DNA from: a virus
IMG/VR virus record: IMGVR_UViG_3300046458_000091
Location: 1-64,000 of that record
Reading direction: 5' to 3' (one strand)
DNA length: 64,000 nt
Both the position numbers and the translations under genes were made by a program. Numbering within the stretch: the first letter of the stretch is position 1; every line of letters begins with the position of its first letter. The notes under the pieces were generated by a model. It saw only the letters and a program-made list of their open reading frames with translations, was not told the DNA's origin and did no database searches. Shown one piece after another: positions 50,915 to 58,531 of the stretch.

Positions 50915-50935
50915 GGGGTGCTTCGTCAGCTTGGA

Positions 50936-51232
50936 TCAGATCGACAACGGTGCTTCGTCGATCAGAGCGCCAATGATTTCCGACATCGTGCGGCCACGGT
51001 CAGCCGCCAGGAAGCGCAGTTTCTTTTTCTGCGCCGCACTGATGTACGTCTGGATACGCTCTTTGGCCCCCAGCTCCTTGACGCCTTGGTCTTTAACTTC
51101 CTTCACAGCCGACAAGGCCTTGGTGGCCACGGCGCCCAGAGCAGGCGCGGCGGGCTTTTTCTCGGGCGCGATTGCTGGCGTAGCGGGGGCGGGGGTCGGC
51201 TTGGAACGGTCTCGCAGTTTGATTCCGGTCAT
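50936..51232 (-). CDS. Partition RHH protein (ParB analogue)
   Basis: 98 residues. Pro/Ala-rich flexible N-terminus, then a ribbon-helix-helix (ERIQTYISAAQKKKLRFLAA, GRTMSEIIGALIDEA). Small RHH proteins with flexible arms downstream of a ParA are centromere binders (ParG/omega kind). Repeat array H lies just before its ATG and array I before parA, so it probably binds the 8-bp units and represses its own operon. Confidence 0.7.
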   Translation of the reverse strand: MTGIKLRDRSKPTPAPATPAIAPEKKPAAPALGAVATKALSAVKEVKDQGVKELGAKERIQTYISAAQKKKLRFLAADRGRTMSEIIGALIDEAPLSI

Positions 51233-51250
51233 GACTCACCTGATAAATTA

Positions 51251-51296
51251 GAGTTAAGAAGTTAAACACACTTTAACTCATTAACTCTTTTAACTC
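51251..51296. repeat. 8-bp periodic array H
   Basis: GAGT 51251, AAGT 51259, then ACTC 51276, 51284 and 51293. Less regular than the others (register 8, gap, 8, 9). Lies between parA and the RHH gene, about 19 bp before the latter's start. Confidence 0.75.
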
Positions 51297-51300
51297 CAAA

Positions 51301-51939
51301 TCACCGACCCAGCAGGGCCAGCACCTCAGCTTTCAGCTGACGCAGCTCGGATGCCGCAGCACAACGCGGGCGAGTATCCAGGGGCGTGCGGCCAATGGCT
51401 TGGGCCTTGGGGTGTTCCTGGCGAAAAGTGAGTGCGGTCTTCAGAACTGGGAGGTTGTAGCCCGCCAACGTTTCGGCAACCGTGTTGCTTAGGGTGGCGC
51501 CCTTAACTGAGCGCGTAATCAGGAAAACCGCCTGTAGCGTCTTGCCTGTGCCTTCCAGTTCCGCCTGCCGGGCTTCGATCATGTCCACCAGATCAGCGCA
51601 CGCCCACACGTCAAAGGGCGCAGGGGACACGGGGATAATCACCAGATCAGCAACCGCCAGCGTCAATTGAGTGAGTTTTGCCGCCTTGGCCAGGCCGTCA
51701 ACAATCACCAGATCGTTGTGCAGCTTGGGGATTTCAGCGACCAGCTGGGACTGCTTGATAGAGAACACGGTCATTGGCTGCTCTTCGTGCGCCTCGCTCC
51801 ACTCACGCAGGCTGCCCTGTACGTCCGAATCGACCAGAACCACGTCCAGGCCATCCAGCGCCATGGCGCGGCCCAGGCCCGTGACTGTGGTGGTTTTGCC
51901 TGCGCCGCCCTTGGGGTTCAACACCGCCATTACCGTCAT
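51301..51939 (-). CDS. parA: ParA partition ATPase
   Basis: 212 residues from the ATG at 51939: AAAGG lies 9 nt upstream of it but only 1 nt before the alternative ATG at 51948. KGGAGKTTT is the deviant Walker A, VVLVDSDVQGS the Walker A' and LVIVDGLA the Walker B. Short ParA without an N-terminal DNA-binding domain, the kind that pairs with small RHH partners. Moves plasmid copies over the nucleoid. Confidence 0.9.
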   Translation of the reverse strand: MTVMAVLNPKGGAGKTTTVTGLGRAMALDGLDVVLVDSDVQGSLREWSEAHEEQPMTVFSIKQSQLVAEIPKLHNDLVIVDGLAKAAKLTQLTLAVADLVIIPVSPAPFDVWACADLVDMIEARQAELEGTGKTLQAVFLITRSVKGATLSNTVAETLAGYNLPVLKTALTFRQEHPKAQAIGRTPLDTRPRCAAASELRQLKAEVLALLGR

Positions 51940-51978
51940 CTGAAACATCCTTTTGATATATGGGTTCGGCGCAGTGTA

Positions 51979-52046
51979 ACTCTAAAACTCTAAAACTCAA
52001 TACCTCTAAAACTCCTTAACTCATAAACTCTAAAACTCTTTAACTC
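51979..52046. repeat. 8-bp periodic array I (probable parS)
   Basis: Nine units starting at 51979, 51987, 51995, 52003, 52011, 52019, 52027, 52035 and 52043, each ACTC (CCTC once) plus four A/T-rich bases, all in one orientation with no break in register. It sits 40 bp upstream of parA. Longest array of the family in the window and so the best candidate for the centromere and par operator. Confidence 0.85.
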
Positions 52047-52056
52047 CAGACAGGCA

Positions 52057-52082
52057 CAAAAAAGCCCCGGAATACGGGGCTT
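52057..52082 (-). terminator. Rho-independent terminator
   Basis: AGCCCCG (52063-52069) and CGGGGCT (52075-52081), T run on the minus strand; ends the unit of the small membrane protein just before array I. Confidence 0.8.
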
Positions 52083-52099
52083 CGGGGCACAGCGGATGC

Positions 52100-52336
52100 T
52101 TACCGACTGACGATTCGTCTGTCCAAATCCGGCGCGACTTTCTTCGGGCATGGCTTGGATGGGTCTTTGGGCCAGGACCCATCGGCGACCATCTCACAAT
52201 AAAACTTCTGATCAGAGACCGCCTGATCGTAGTCGCTGCCGCCGACCCAGCCACAGAGGGCCAGGTACAAACCAGCGACCACAAGGGCAGAGATCCCCAC
52301 AACCTTACGATTAATCCTCAGTTCTTCCGTCGTCAT
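52100..52336 (-). CDS. Small membrane protein, 78 aa
   Basis: From the ATG at 52336 (AAAGG at spacing 9; an ATG at 52363 is the alternative). One membrane helix (VVGISALVVAGLYLALCGWV), then a domain with two Cys (FYCEMVADGSWPKDPSKPC) likely outside the membrane. Unknown. Confidence 0.55.
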   Translation of the reverse strand: MTTEELRINRKVVGISALVVAGLYLALCGWVGGSDYDQAVSDQKFYCEMVADGSWPKDPSKPCPKKVAPDLDRRIVSR

Positions 52337-52413
52337 GTCTTCACACCTTTGAGTGGTTGTCATAAGCTGACGGAGCGAACATTATCATTTTGTTTATTTT
52401 ACGCAACTACAAA

Positions 52414-52428
52414 ACATCATTTTGATGT
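52414..52428. promoter_or_regulatory. Palindrome in divergent promoter region
   Basis: ACATCA ttt TGATGT between the membrane protein gene and the plus-strand gene at 52449; A/T-rich surroundings. Similar half-sites at 19377-19391. Confidence 0.45.
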
Positions 52429-52448
52429 ATTTAATCGGAGACAGCACG

Positions 52449-52931
52449 ATGTCAGATACCCCGGCAGGGATGAAAATAATGGTCACGGTAGGCGGTTACG
52501 GTGGCGCAGGTGCTGAGCCGATCACCCTCACAGCCTTTAAAAACAATGCATTAGGGACGACGGTCATCCTGGGCAAGGTTGGGTATAGGGATATACCAGA
52601 CGAAGGCTTTGCCTTTGTCACGAATCTGCGCCTGGCGAACTACGACAGTCTGTTCCGGGACGAAGACATGGGCGCCGCCATCGTGGCGTTCAAAGAGGGC
52701 GAAGGGATGGGCACGATCCTGTTCGACGACGAAGCGATGAAGTACCGCCCCCGGATCGAAATCGACGGCGTGGACACGAAGGGTCAGAAATACCGGCTGG
52801 GCGGGGATATGACGAACGGGGAGATTGCTGTGCTGGCGCTGGCGCATTTCCTCTCGCGCCAGCGCTCCATGAGTGCCGTCTTCAACATGAGCGACGAACT
52901 CATGCGGGTGTATCAGATCAGGTCGATTTAG
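52449..52931 (+). CDS. Lone plus-strand hypothetical protein
   Basis: 160 residues from the ATG at 52449 (GGAG at spacing 8). Strand-rich, with Gly near the start (MVTVGGYGGAGAEPITLTAF), acidic overall. It is the only plus-strand gene between 24 kb and the window end and has its own promoter region with a palindrome, so is probably expressed on its own. Confidence 0.6.
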   Translation: MSDTPAGMKIMVTVGGYGGAGAEPITLTAFKNNALGTTVILGKVGYRDIPDEGFAFVTNLRLANYDSLFRDEDMGAAIVAFKEGEGMGTILFDDEAMKYRPRIEIDGVDTKGQKYRLGGDMTNGEIAVLALAHFLSRQRSMSAVFNMSDELMRVYQIRSI

Positions 52932-54139
52932 TCCTGGGCAGCGAAAGGGACCCCATACGGGTCGTACCCGGCATCCTCAAGCGCTGACCGGCCAGCATTC
53001 GTGAGCATATACAGACCCTCGGTGGTCTCCACCAGACCCAGCGCCAGCAGCTGAGCCAGCGCAGCCTGATCCTTGATTTCTTCAGCGTCGGCGGCCGAAA
53101 TCACAGCGATGCTGACCAGCTCAGCCAGACCGGCGTCACTCAGACCCGTGTCGGCGCTGTCCAGCATCGCAATGGCGGTCTTGAACGACAGCGCAAGGTT
53201 GCGCTCCAGGGCGGCCTGATCAAGGTTGCCCTCAGATTCGTTGATTGGGGCGTTGTTCTCCACCACGGCCAGGGCCTGGCGCAGCTGCTCGACAGCGCCA
53301 GCGGTGGCCAGGCTATCCAGCATCACCGGATCTGCCGTGACGATATCCCGCGCCGCGACGTAGGCCGCAGCCACCACCAGTTCAGCCGGTTGCTCTGGTA
53401 CGTCCGCGACCTGGCCCCCGTCGATGCTATCCAGGAGCGCCGCCGCAGCCTTACCGGCAGCATTGAGCACGTTCGCCCCTTCGTCGGTGTAGCGGTCAAC
53501 CCAGCCCAACTCAATCAGGTCATCACGCCCCGCCTTGCTGGGAATGTCCCCGTCATCCAACGGCCCCATCTCTGCCAAGGCGCGCAACACGTCCTTGGCC
53601 GCATCGTTCAGTTCTGCCGGTGCCTTCGCCTGCGGCTCCATACTGTCGGTCATGGCGCCCAGCTGCTGCTGGAGATCGGCCACGGTCGCTGCACGGTCGG
53701 CAATCTGGGTGTCCAGCTGCGCCAGGCGCTCCGCGTAGACCTGGGACTGTTTGGGCTTCGTCGTGCGCATGCCCCGGGGCAGCTCAATCTGTTTGCGCGC
53801 CTGGGCCTTCTGGAATGCAGCTTGGTTTCGCTCAGCCAGGGCCGCGATTTCAGCCACGGCCGCCGCGCTGTCGGTCTGGTTCTTCAGTGGCACCGCGTTG
53901 CCGTTCAGCGTGACCTGGAAGATATCGCCGGTAGCATTCACACGCAGCACCACCACCTGGCCGCTCGCCAGCGTCAAGGTGGCCTCGCGGTAGGTCACGC
54001 CCGATACGCGGCGCTTCTTGTCGTTGAACTCATACCCGGCCACGGCCTGGCCTGCTCTGATCATCAGTTGGCTGACTTTCTTGAGGGCCTTGTCTGCGGC
54101 CTGTGCGCTGGAGAAATCAAGCGTATTCGTTGCTGGCAT
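52928..54139 (-). CDS. DarA-like antirestriction polyvalent protein
   Basis: 403 residues. Residues ~10-120 match the DarA N-terminal domain: KVSQLMIRAGQAVAGYEFND, then SGVTYREATLTLASGQVVVL, TGDIFQVTLNG and PLKNQTD. A coiled coil (~130-165) and a helical remainder with winged-helix-like parts follow. In P1 DarA is packaged in the head and protects incoming DNA against type I restriction. The domain also occurs in the 675-aa protein. Confidence 0.8.
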   Translation of the reverse strand: MPATNTLDFSSAQAADKALKKVSQLMIRAGQAVAGYEFNDKKRRVSGVTYREATLTLASGQVVVLRVNATGDIFQVTLNGNAVPLKNQTDSAAAVAEIAALAERNQAAFQKAQARKQIELPRGMRTTKPKQSQVYAERLAQLDTQIADRAATVADLQQQLGAMTDSMEPQAKAPAELNDAAKDVLRALAEMGPLDDGDIPSKAGRDDLIELGWVDRYTDEGANVLNAAGKAAAALLDSIDGGQVADVPEQPAELVVAAAYVAARDIVTADPVMLDSLATAGAVEQLRQALAVVENNAPINESEGNLDQAALERNLALSFKTAIAMLDSADTGLSDAGLAELVSIAVISAADAEEIKDQAALAQLLALGLVETTEGLYMLTNAGRSALEDAGYDPYGVPFAAQD

Positions 54140-54269
54140 GGCTGCCCCCGATTATTGAAAACAATGGCGTTCATTGTGACCCATCGGTAGGCACTCCCTG
54201 TTTTTGGCTTTGCGTCGTCCTGCACGCCGCACAATCACCACCGGCAAGGTGCCACGGGCTACCGGCACG

Positions 54270-55124
54270 CTAAACAGGCTTCAGAACGGCCCCCAGACGT
54301 GTCAGCGCCGCACTGGTTGTCTCTCCCGGCCTGGCCAACCGGCTCAGTTCGTATGCAGACAGCTGGACAGGCTTCTTGGGCTTCTCAGACCGCTTAGGCT
54401 TGGCGTTAGGCTGTTCAAGCACGAAATCTTTCGGCAGACGCTTGGTGTCAATGCTGAATTTCAGATGCGAGATTTTGCGCCCTGTGCGCATGACTTCGTA
54501 ATCAACCTGCAACGGGCTGTGCTCATTCACCTGATTGATGGCGGGCTCAATGACGTAACGACGCAGGTCAGCCATAAGAGTGTATTTGTCGTGCAGCTGA
54601 AGCCACTTGCGCAGATCCTCCAAGGCAATTTCCCTGGCTCCTACCGACGTGTACTGAATCAGCATTTCAAACAACCGAATGCCGTAGATGCTGGTCATCC
54701 GCGCCACATCTGATAAATGGTATCGCGTGAACTGAGCTTTCAACTCGGTGAGATATGGCAGCATGTCTTTGTTAAAGCGCAGGTTAATCGTGCCTTCCTG
54801 CTCGTTGTACACGATTGTCTGCACCCAACTGGCCTCAAGCGTCTTGGACTTAGGCCCGCCGCCATTGGGCTCTAGGTCTATGCTGACGTCACGTCGGCGC
54901 AGCTTACGGGATGCTTCAAACAGCTCCTTGTACATCGACTTGCTGTCCGAACCGGTCGCCAAGGCAATGTCCGAAACCGGTACGCTGTACATCACTTCGT
55001 CGGTGATCGGCGAACCGCGATCAACCTGCGCAATGCAAGCTAAGATAATGCGCTGCTCTGCTACGGACAGCGTGTATGACGCCTCAATCAGGGCGTTGGA
55101 TTTATAGATATTGTGGTCTGCCAT
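54270..55124 (-). CDS. Plasmid replication initiator (Rep_3 family)
   Basis: 284 residues from the ATG at 55124. NIYKSNALIEASYTLSVAEQ followed by RIILACIAQV is the classic Rep_3 start; two winged-helix units follow (MTSIYGIRLFEMLIQY, LRKWLQLHDKYTLMADLR, then AINQVNEHSPLQVDYE). It binds the iterons immediately upstream to start replication and limits copy number. The open frame runs on to 55268 but that part is made of iterons. Confidence 0.9.
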   Translation of the reverse strand: MADHNIYKSNALIEASYTLSVAEQRIILACIAQVDRGSPITDEVMYSVPVSDIALATGSDSKSMYKELFEASRKLRRRDVSIDLEPNGGGPKSKTLEASWVQTIVYNEQEGTINLRFNKDMLPYLTELKAQFTRYHLSDVARMTSIYGIRLFEMLIQYTSVGAREIALEDLRKWLQLHDKYTLMADLRRYVIEPAINQVNEHSPLQVDYEVMRTGRKISHLKFSIDTKRLPKDFVLEQPNAKPKRSEKPKKPVQLSAYELSRLARPGETTSAALTRLGAVLKPV

Positions 55125-55663
55125 GGTCTTAATGTGGAAATCCTTTAGCGATCTTCCATGCTGACCCTGAATCACTCCACATTGCAACCCTGAATCACTC
55201 CACATCCCACCCTGAATCACTCCACAATTGACCCTGAATCCCTCATAGTTAACCCTGAATAGCACCACATTTAAACGCTACAGGCCCCGTAATACGCGGC
55301 CTGTAGCGGTGCGAAAAGAAGAAAAGATTTAAAAGAAAAAGAAATAAAAAGCGAATTTAAGTTTTTGGGGGCGTAGGAGCGAGATTTGTGGCTAACCAGC
55401 AAAACGAGGGCTTTTGACCCTGAATCACTCCACATTTAGAGCGGGGCCTCTCGGCGCAGGCTTATCAGGGCGATAACTAAATGCCTGGAAAGCCTGTAAA
55501 CAAGGCGTCTGCGGGGTTACAGAAGGACGCGAAACAGGGCTGTGAGCCTTTAAGACAGCAGTACAGGGATTAAATCCACGATCAGCGGGTTTATTCCGCC
55601 ACTACACATCAAATGACCCTGAATCCCTCCACATTGAGCTAGTCGCCTGATACCGCCAAACCC
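55125..55663. other. Probable replication origin
   Basis: 539 bp without a gene between rep and the PAAR gene. It contains seven iterons and an A-rich stretch (about 55311-55368, mostly A/G) that could be the melting site. No convincing DnaA box was seen. Confidence 0.8.
55164..55634. repeat. Iterons of the origin
   Basis: Consensus ACCCTGAATCACTCCACAT at 55164, 55187, 55209 (last base differs), 55231 (degenerate), 55252 (AGCACCACAT variant), then isolated copies at 55417 and 55616 (CCCTCCACAT variant). The first five are 21-23 bp apart, one helical turn multiple, as expected for Rep_3 binding sites. Confidence 0.9.
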
Positions 55664-55927
55664 CTAACCAGCCAGCACATTGGCAGATCCCGACGCAGTG
55701 TCACCGCAGTTCGCCGCATCCCCCGCCCGGCACACGCCAATCCCCTCAGCAAACACCGTCCCGCTGGCCCCGACCATAACCGGCCCGGCATGCAGCCCTG
55801 ACCCGTGTCCGGTGACGTCGGCGCCCTTGACGGCCACAGGGGCGCCGTTGACCAGCACAGAGGGTGCAAGTACTCCCTTGATGATTCCGCCCGCTGCATC
55901 GACTCCCACGCGCGCTACGCCCGGCAT
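55664..55927 (-). CDS. PAAR-domain tail spike tip
   Basis: 87 residues. Gly-rich with VLVNGAPVAVKGADVTGHGS and further Gly-x-x patterns typical of PAAR proteins. It caps the central spike of contractile tails. The last gene of the tail unit before the origin. Confidence 0.75.
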   Translation of the reverse strand: MPGVARVGVDAAGGIIKGVLAPSVLVNGAPVAVKGADVTGHGSGLHAGPVMVGASGTVFAEGIGVCRAGDAANCGDTASGSANVLAG

Positions 55928-55938
55928 AAAGCCCCCTA

Positions 55939-56382
55939 TCAGTTGAGTTTGATCTTGCTGGCCACCGCAACGATATCGGCGCTGGTCAGCGTGATGCTTG
56001 TGCCCCCCACCACCAGGGTGATTTTCGATCCCGCCTTTAACGTGATGGTCTGGGCGTTCACCGTGTAGTCCACGTCGGCGTTGATTTCGAAATTGTCATG
56101 GTTCCAGCGCCGTGTGCCGACCTCATTGCCGGTGTTCGGGTTGCGAGAGCCGGTGATGATCGGGCGGCGGTGATCACCGGCAATGAACTGCACCCATACC
56201 GGTTTCCCGACCACCATGCGGATTTCGGTATCTGTCGAGTCATCCCCAATTGGGTATTCGATTTCTGCCAGGGGGAATACCCCGGCCCCATCAGTGAATG
56301 GTGGGATAGAGACACGAACCTCACGGGCCTCACGCCCCACCGTCACCTCTTCAATGACTGCGGGCCACTTGTTACCGGGCAT
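55939..56382 (-). CDS. Baseplate spike protein (gpV/gp5-like)
   Basis: 147 residues from the ATG at 56382, preceded by GGGAG at spacing 8; longer readings lack a ribosome site. OB-fold region (EVRVSIPPFTDGAG, KPVWVQFIAGDHRRPIITG) followed by strand repeats ending TLKAGSKITLVVGGTSITLT, as in P2 gpV. Forms the central spike under the PAAR tip. Confidence 0.75.
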   Translation of the reverse strand: MPGNKWPAVIEEVTVGREAREVRVSIPPFTDGAGVFPLAEIEYPIGDDSTDTEIRMVVGKPVWVQFIAGDHRRPIITGSRNPNTGNEVGTRRWNHDNFEINADVDYTVNAQTITLKAGSKITLVVGGTSITLTSADIVAVASKIKLN

Positions 56383-57271
56383 TGACCAGACTCCCAAGCC
56401 ATAGGCAGCTGCGGCTCTCTTGAGTGCCTTCCAGCGACTCAAAGGCGTGTGCTGCGGTAATTACTGGATAATTCACCCCGGCGACCCGTAGGACGTCACC
56501 GCCGTTGATCTGCTGGCAGATCGTGCTGTTCACCGTGTGGTTGCGTACCAGCACACAGCTGAGGTTGCGTAGCTGGCGGTCATCTGCAAGCGCGGTGAAG
56601 GAAATGCGCCGGGAGTCGCCCATTTGCCCGGTCACAATCGAAGCGTCTCGGCCCACGGTGTAGTACGACGGCACGTCCATCATCTGGAGGAAGTCGCTGT
56701 CCACCTTGGCGCTGCTGTCGATCTGGCTGATATCGGCGACGGGTGACTGCTTGGCCATGTCTGTGATGCGCATGGCGCTGATCTTGCCATCACGCAGCAC
56801 CAGGACTGCCCCTTCCTCTTGCAGCACCTGGGCGATGGCATAGCTCGGTTCCTTGCCCTTGAAGCAAGTGAACCGGGGGACGGCAAAGTCATTGCCTATC
56901 GATACCTGGGCGCCGCACGCGCGGTAGATGGCGCCCAGGGTCGTGTTCTCCAGGATCACCGCCCCGGGCAGGGGCTCAGCGATAGCGGCGCAGGACTTCA
57001 GCAGCGCGGTAACCTGCATGGCCTGCTGTTGCTCCTTGCCCTGGACCTGGCCAACCGGCTGAGCCTTGTCGGTCTTCACGATCTTGTACGCTAGGTTTTC
57101 CCGGCCCGCCCAGACCGTTACGCCCTTCTTGAGCTTGTCCTGCATGCCGCTGATCAACTTCACGTTGAATTCCAGCGTGCGCGGCACGGGCGCCAGGTCA
57201 GAACGGCCGGTCCACTTAATCAGGACGTCCGTGGGGATCTGGTCGCCCTTCTCGCTCAGGTAGACATTCAC
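56372..57271 (-). CDS. Baseplate hub protein
   Basis: 299 residues, GTG start with GTGA overlap. Strand-rich with DLAPVPRTLEFNVKLISGM and RRISFTALADDRQLRNLS. The position directly before the spike gene matches tail protein D/gp27-like hubs. Confidence 0.6.
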   Translation of the reverse strand: MNVYLSEKGDQIPTDVLIKWTGRSDLAPVPRTLEFNVKLISGMQDKLKKGVTVWAGRENLAYKIVKTDKAQPVGQVQGKEQQQAMQVTALLKSCAAIAEPLPGAVILENTTLGAIYRACGAQVSIGNDFAVPRFTCFKGKEPSYAIAQVLQEEGAVLVLRDGKISAMRITDMAKQSPVADISQIDSSAKVDSDFLQMMDVPSYYTVGRDASIVTGQMGDSRRISFTALADDRQLRNLSCVLVRNHTVNSTICQQINGGDVLRVAGVNYPVITAAHAFESLEGTQESRSCLWLGSLVNAR

Positions 57272-58050
57272 TCAGGCGTACCCCAGGTGATACCGGAATT
57301 TGTAGTCGTTGAACCCGTTCCAGATGAGTTGTCCAGGTGCGACACAGATTGCGTGGCCGGGAAGCCTGGCGGGTTGCGCCCGCTGCCGTCGTTCTCTTCC
57401 CCTGGGCGCGGGGCGTCAAACCACGGGATCGTGCACTTGAGCGTCATATCAGCAAACAGCACCTTGATGTTCTTGCCCTCCACCTTGAACTCCATGAAGT
57501 CCAGGCGGTTGCTCTCCAGCTCGACCGGCGACGGTACGATGTACTCGCCGAACGTGTAATGGGCGTCAAAGCACCGATTCTTGGGCTCAAACACGAATCC
57601 GGCCAGCTGGGCCGCCAGGCTCTGTGCAGAACCGCCCTCGCTGGCCACAATGACCACCTGGGCCCGGCGCTCCACCATGCTGTGCCGGTAGCCGTACCAG
57701 GACCCGCCCTCTTCGATCTGCAACAGCCGCCGCCCGATCTGCTGGCCACCCCAGTCCACGCCCACTTGGGGCAGGTTGTCGTCGATGGCCAGCAGCACCA
57801 CCGGAAACAGCGTCGTGTTGCCCTGGGGGCCGTTCTGGTTCTTCCGGTAGGCGGCGATCATGTCCACCACTTCATCGATCATGCGGCTTGGCACCCACTG
57901 CACAGCCTCAGCGAAGGGCTTGTCCAGGAAGGCCTGCACCGCCTTGGTGTCGATGTAGTCGGCATAGATCCCATCGCGCCAGCGGGCGAGGTACTGCGCA
58001 AGCCCGATCTTGATCTGATCGAAACTGCCATTGAGGGTACGCGGGGGCAT
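57268..58050 (-). CDS. Baseplate or tail structural protein, 260 aa
   Basis: From the ATG at 58050; the frame continues to 58104 but that part lies within a terminator stem. Features: RMIDEVVDMIAAYRKNQNG and a beta-rich second half (YIVPSPVELESNRLDFMEFK); Gly/Ser-rich end. Function by context. Confidence 0.5.
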   Translation of the reverse strand: MPPRTLNGSFDQIKIGLAQYLARWRDGIYADYIDTKAVQAFLDKPFAEAVQWVPSRMIDEVVDMIAAYRKNQNGPQGNTTLFPVVLLAIDDNLPQVGVDWGGQQIGRRLLQIEEGGSWYGYRHSMVERRAQVVIVASEGGSAQSLAAQLAGFVFEPKNRCFDAHYTFGEYIVPSPVELESNRLDFMEFKVEGKNIKVLFADMTLKCTIPWFDAPRPGEENDGSGRNPPGFPATQSVSHLDNSSGTGSTTTNSGITWGTPE

Positions 58051-58095
58051 AGGGCACTCAGCTGCTTGAGGAATCGCAGAATGATGCCCATAAAA

Positions 58096-58119
58096 AACCG
58101 CCACATTGCGCGGCGGTTT
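58096..58119 (-). terminator. Rho-independent terminator
   Basis: AAACCGCC (58096-58103) and GGCGGTTT (58112-58119), continuing into T on the minus strand; separates the tail-fibre unit from the hub unit. Confidence 0.8.
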
Positions 58120-58143
58120 GCAGGGTCTGGCGAGGCGTAGGCG

Positions 58144-58530
58144 TTAGATCGGCTTGCCGGTCAGAATCGCCGCCATGCGGTCCTCTGTCAGCACTTCCAG
58201 CTCCACCAGGTTAGCCAGCGCCCCCTGAACAGACGGCAAGCTCAGGTCAACTGTTCTCAGGCTTGAACTATCGAACAGGCGGGACCACCAGACGGCAAGG
58301 TCAGTATCTGGGTTGTCGGTGGCGAGCTTCTTGGCCGCGCGCTCTTCGGCAGGCGTGAACAGGTTGCGGAACTCATCAGGTGTACGGGTCAGTGGCGAGC
58401 CGTCGTCAACGGTGAAGTCCGCCAGCTTGGCGATAATGAACGTGCTCCCGTCCAGGCAGATGGAGTCATCGTGCGCCACCAGGGTCGTGTATTCAGTGCG
58501 GTTGCCCGCGCTATCAGTGATAGATGGCAT
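58144..58530 (-). CDS. Tail fibre-associated small protein
   Basis: 128 residues. Short strand-rich N-terminus, then FRNLFTPAEERAAKKLATDN and a helical end. Follows the large fibre gene as chaperone or linker proteins often do. Not recognised. Confidence 0.5.
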   Translation of the reverse strand: MPSITDSAGNRTEYTTLVAHDDSICLDGSTFIIAKLADFTVDDGSPLTRTPDEFRNLFTPAEERAAKKLATDNPDTDLAVWWSRLFDSSSLRTVDLSLPSVQGALANLVELEVLTEDRMAAILTGKPI

Positions 58531-58531
58531 G

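Noticed and set aside
55125-55268. Longer start for the rep protein at 55268
   Set aside because: The extra 48 residues are encoded by the iterons; the Rep_3 likeness begins right after the ATG at 55124.
55164-55634. CRISPR array
   Set aside because: The repeats are 19 bp with 2-4 bp gaps in the main cluster, without spacers, and lie beside a Rep_3 gene; they are iterons.
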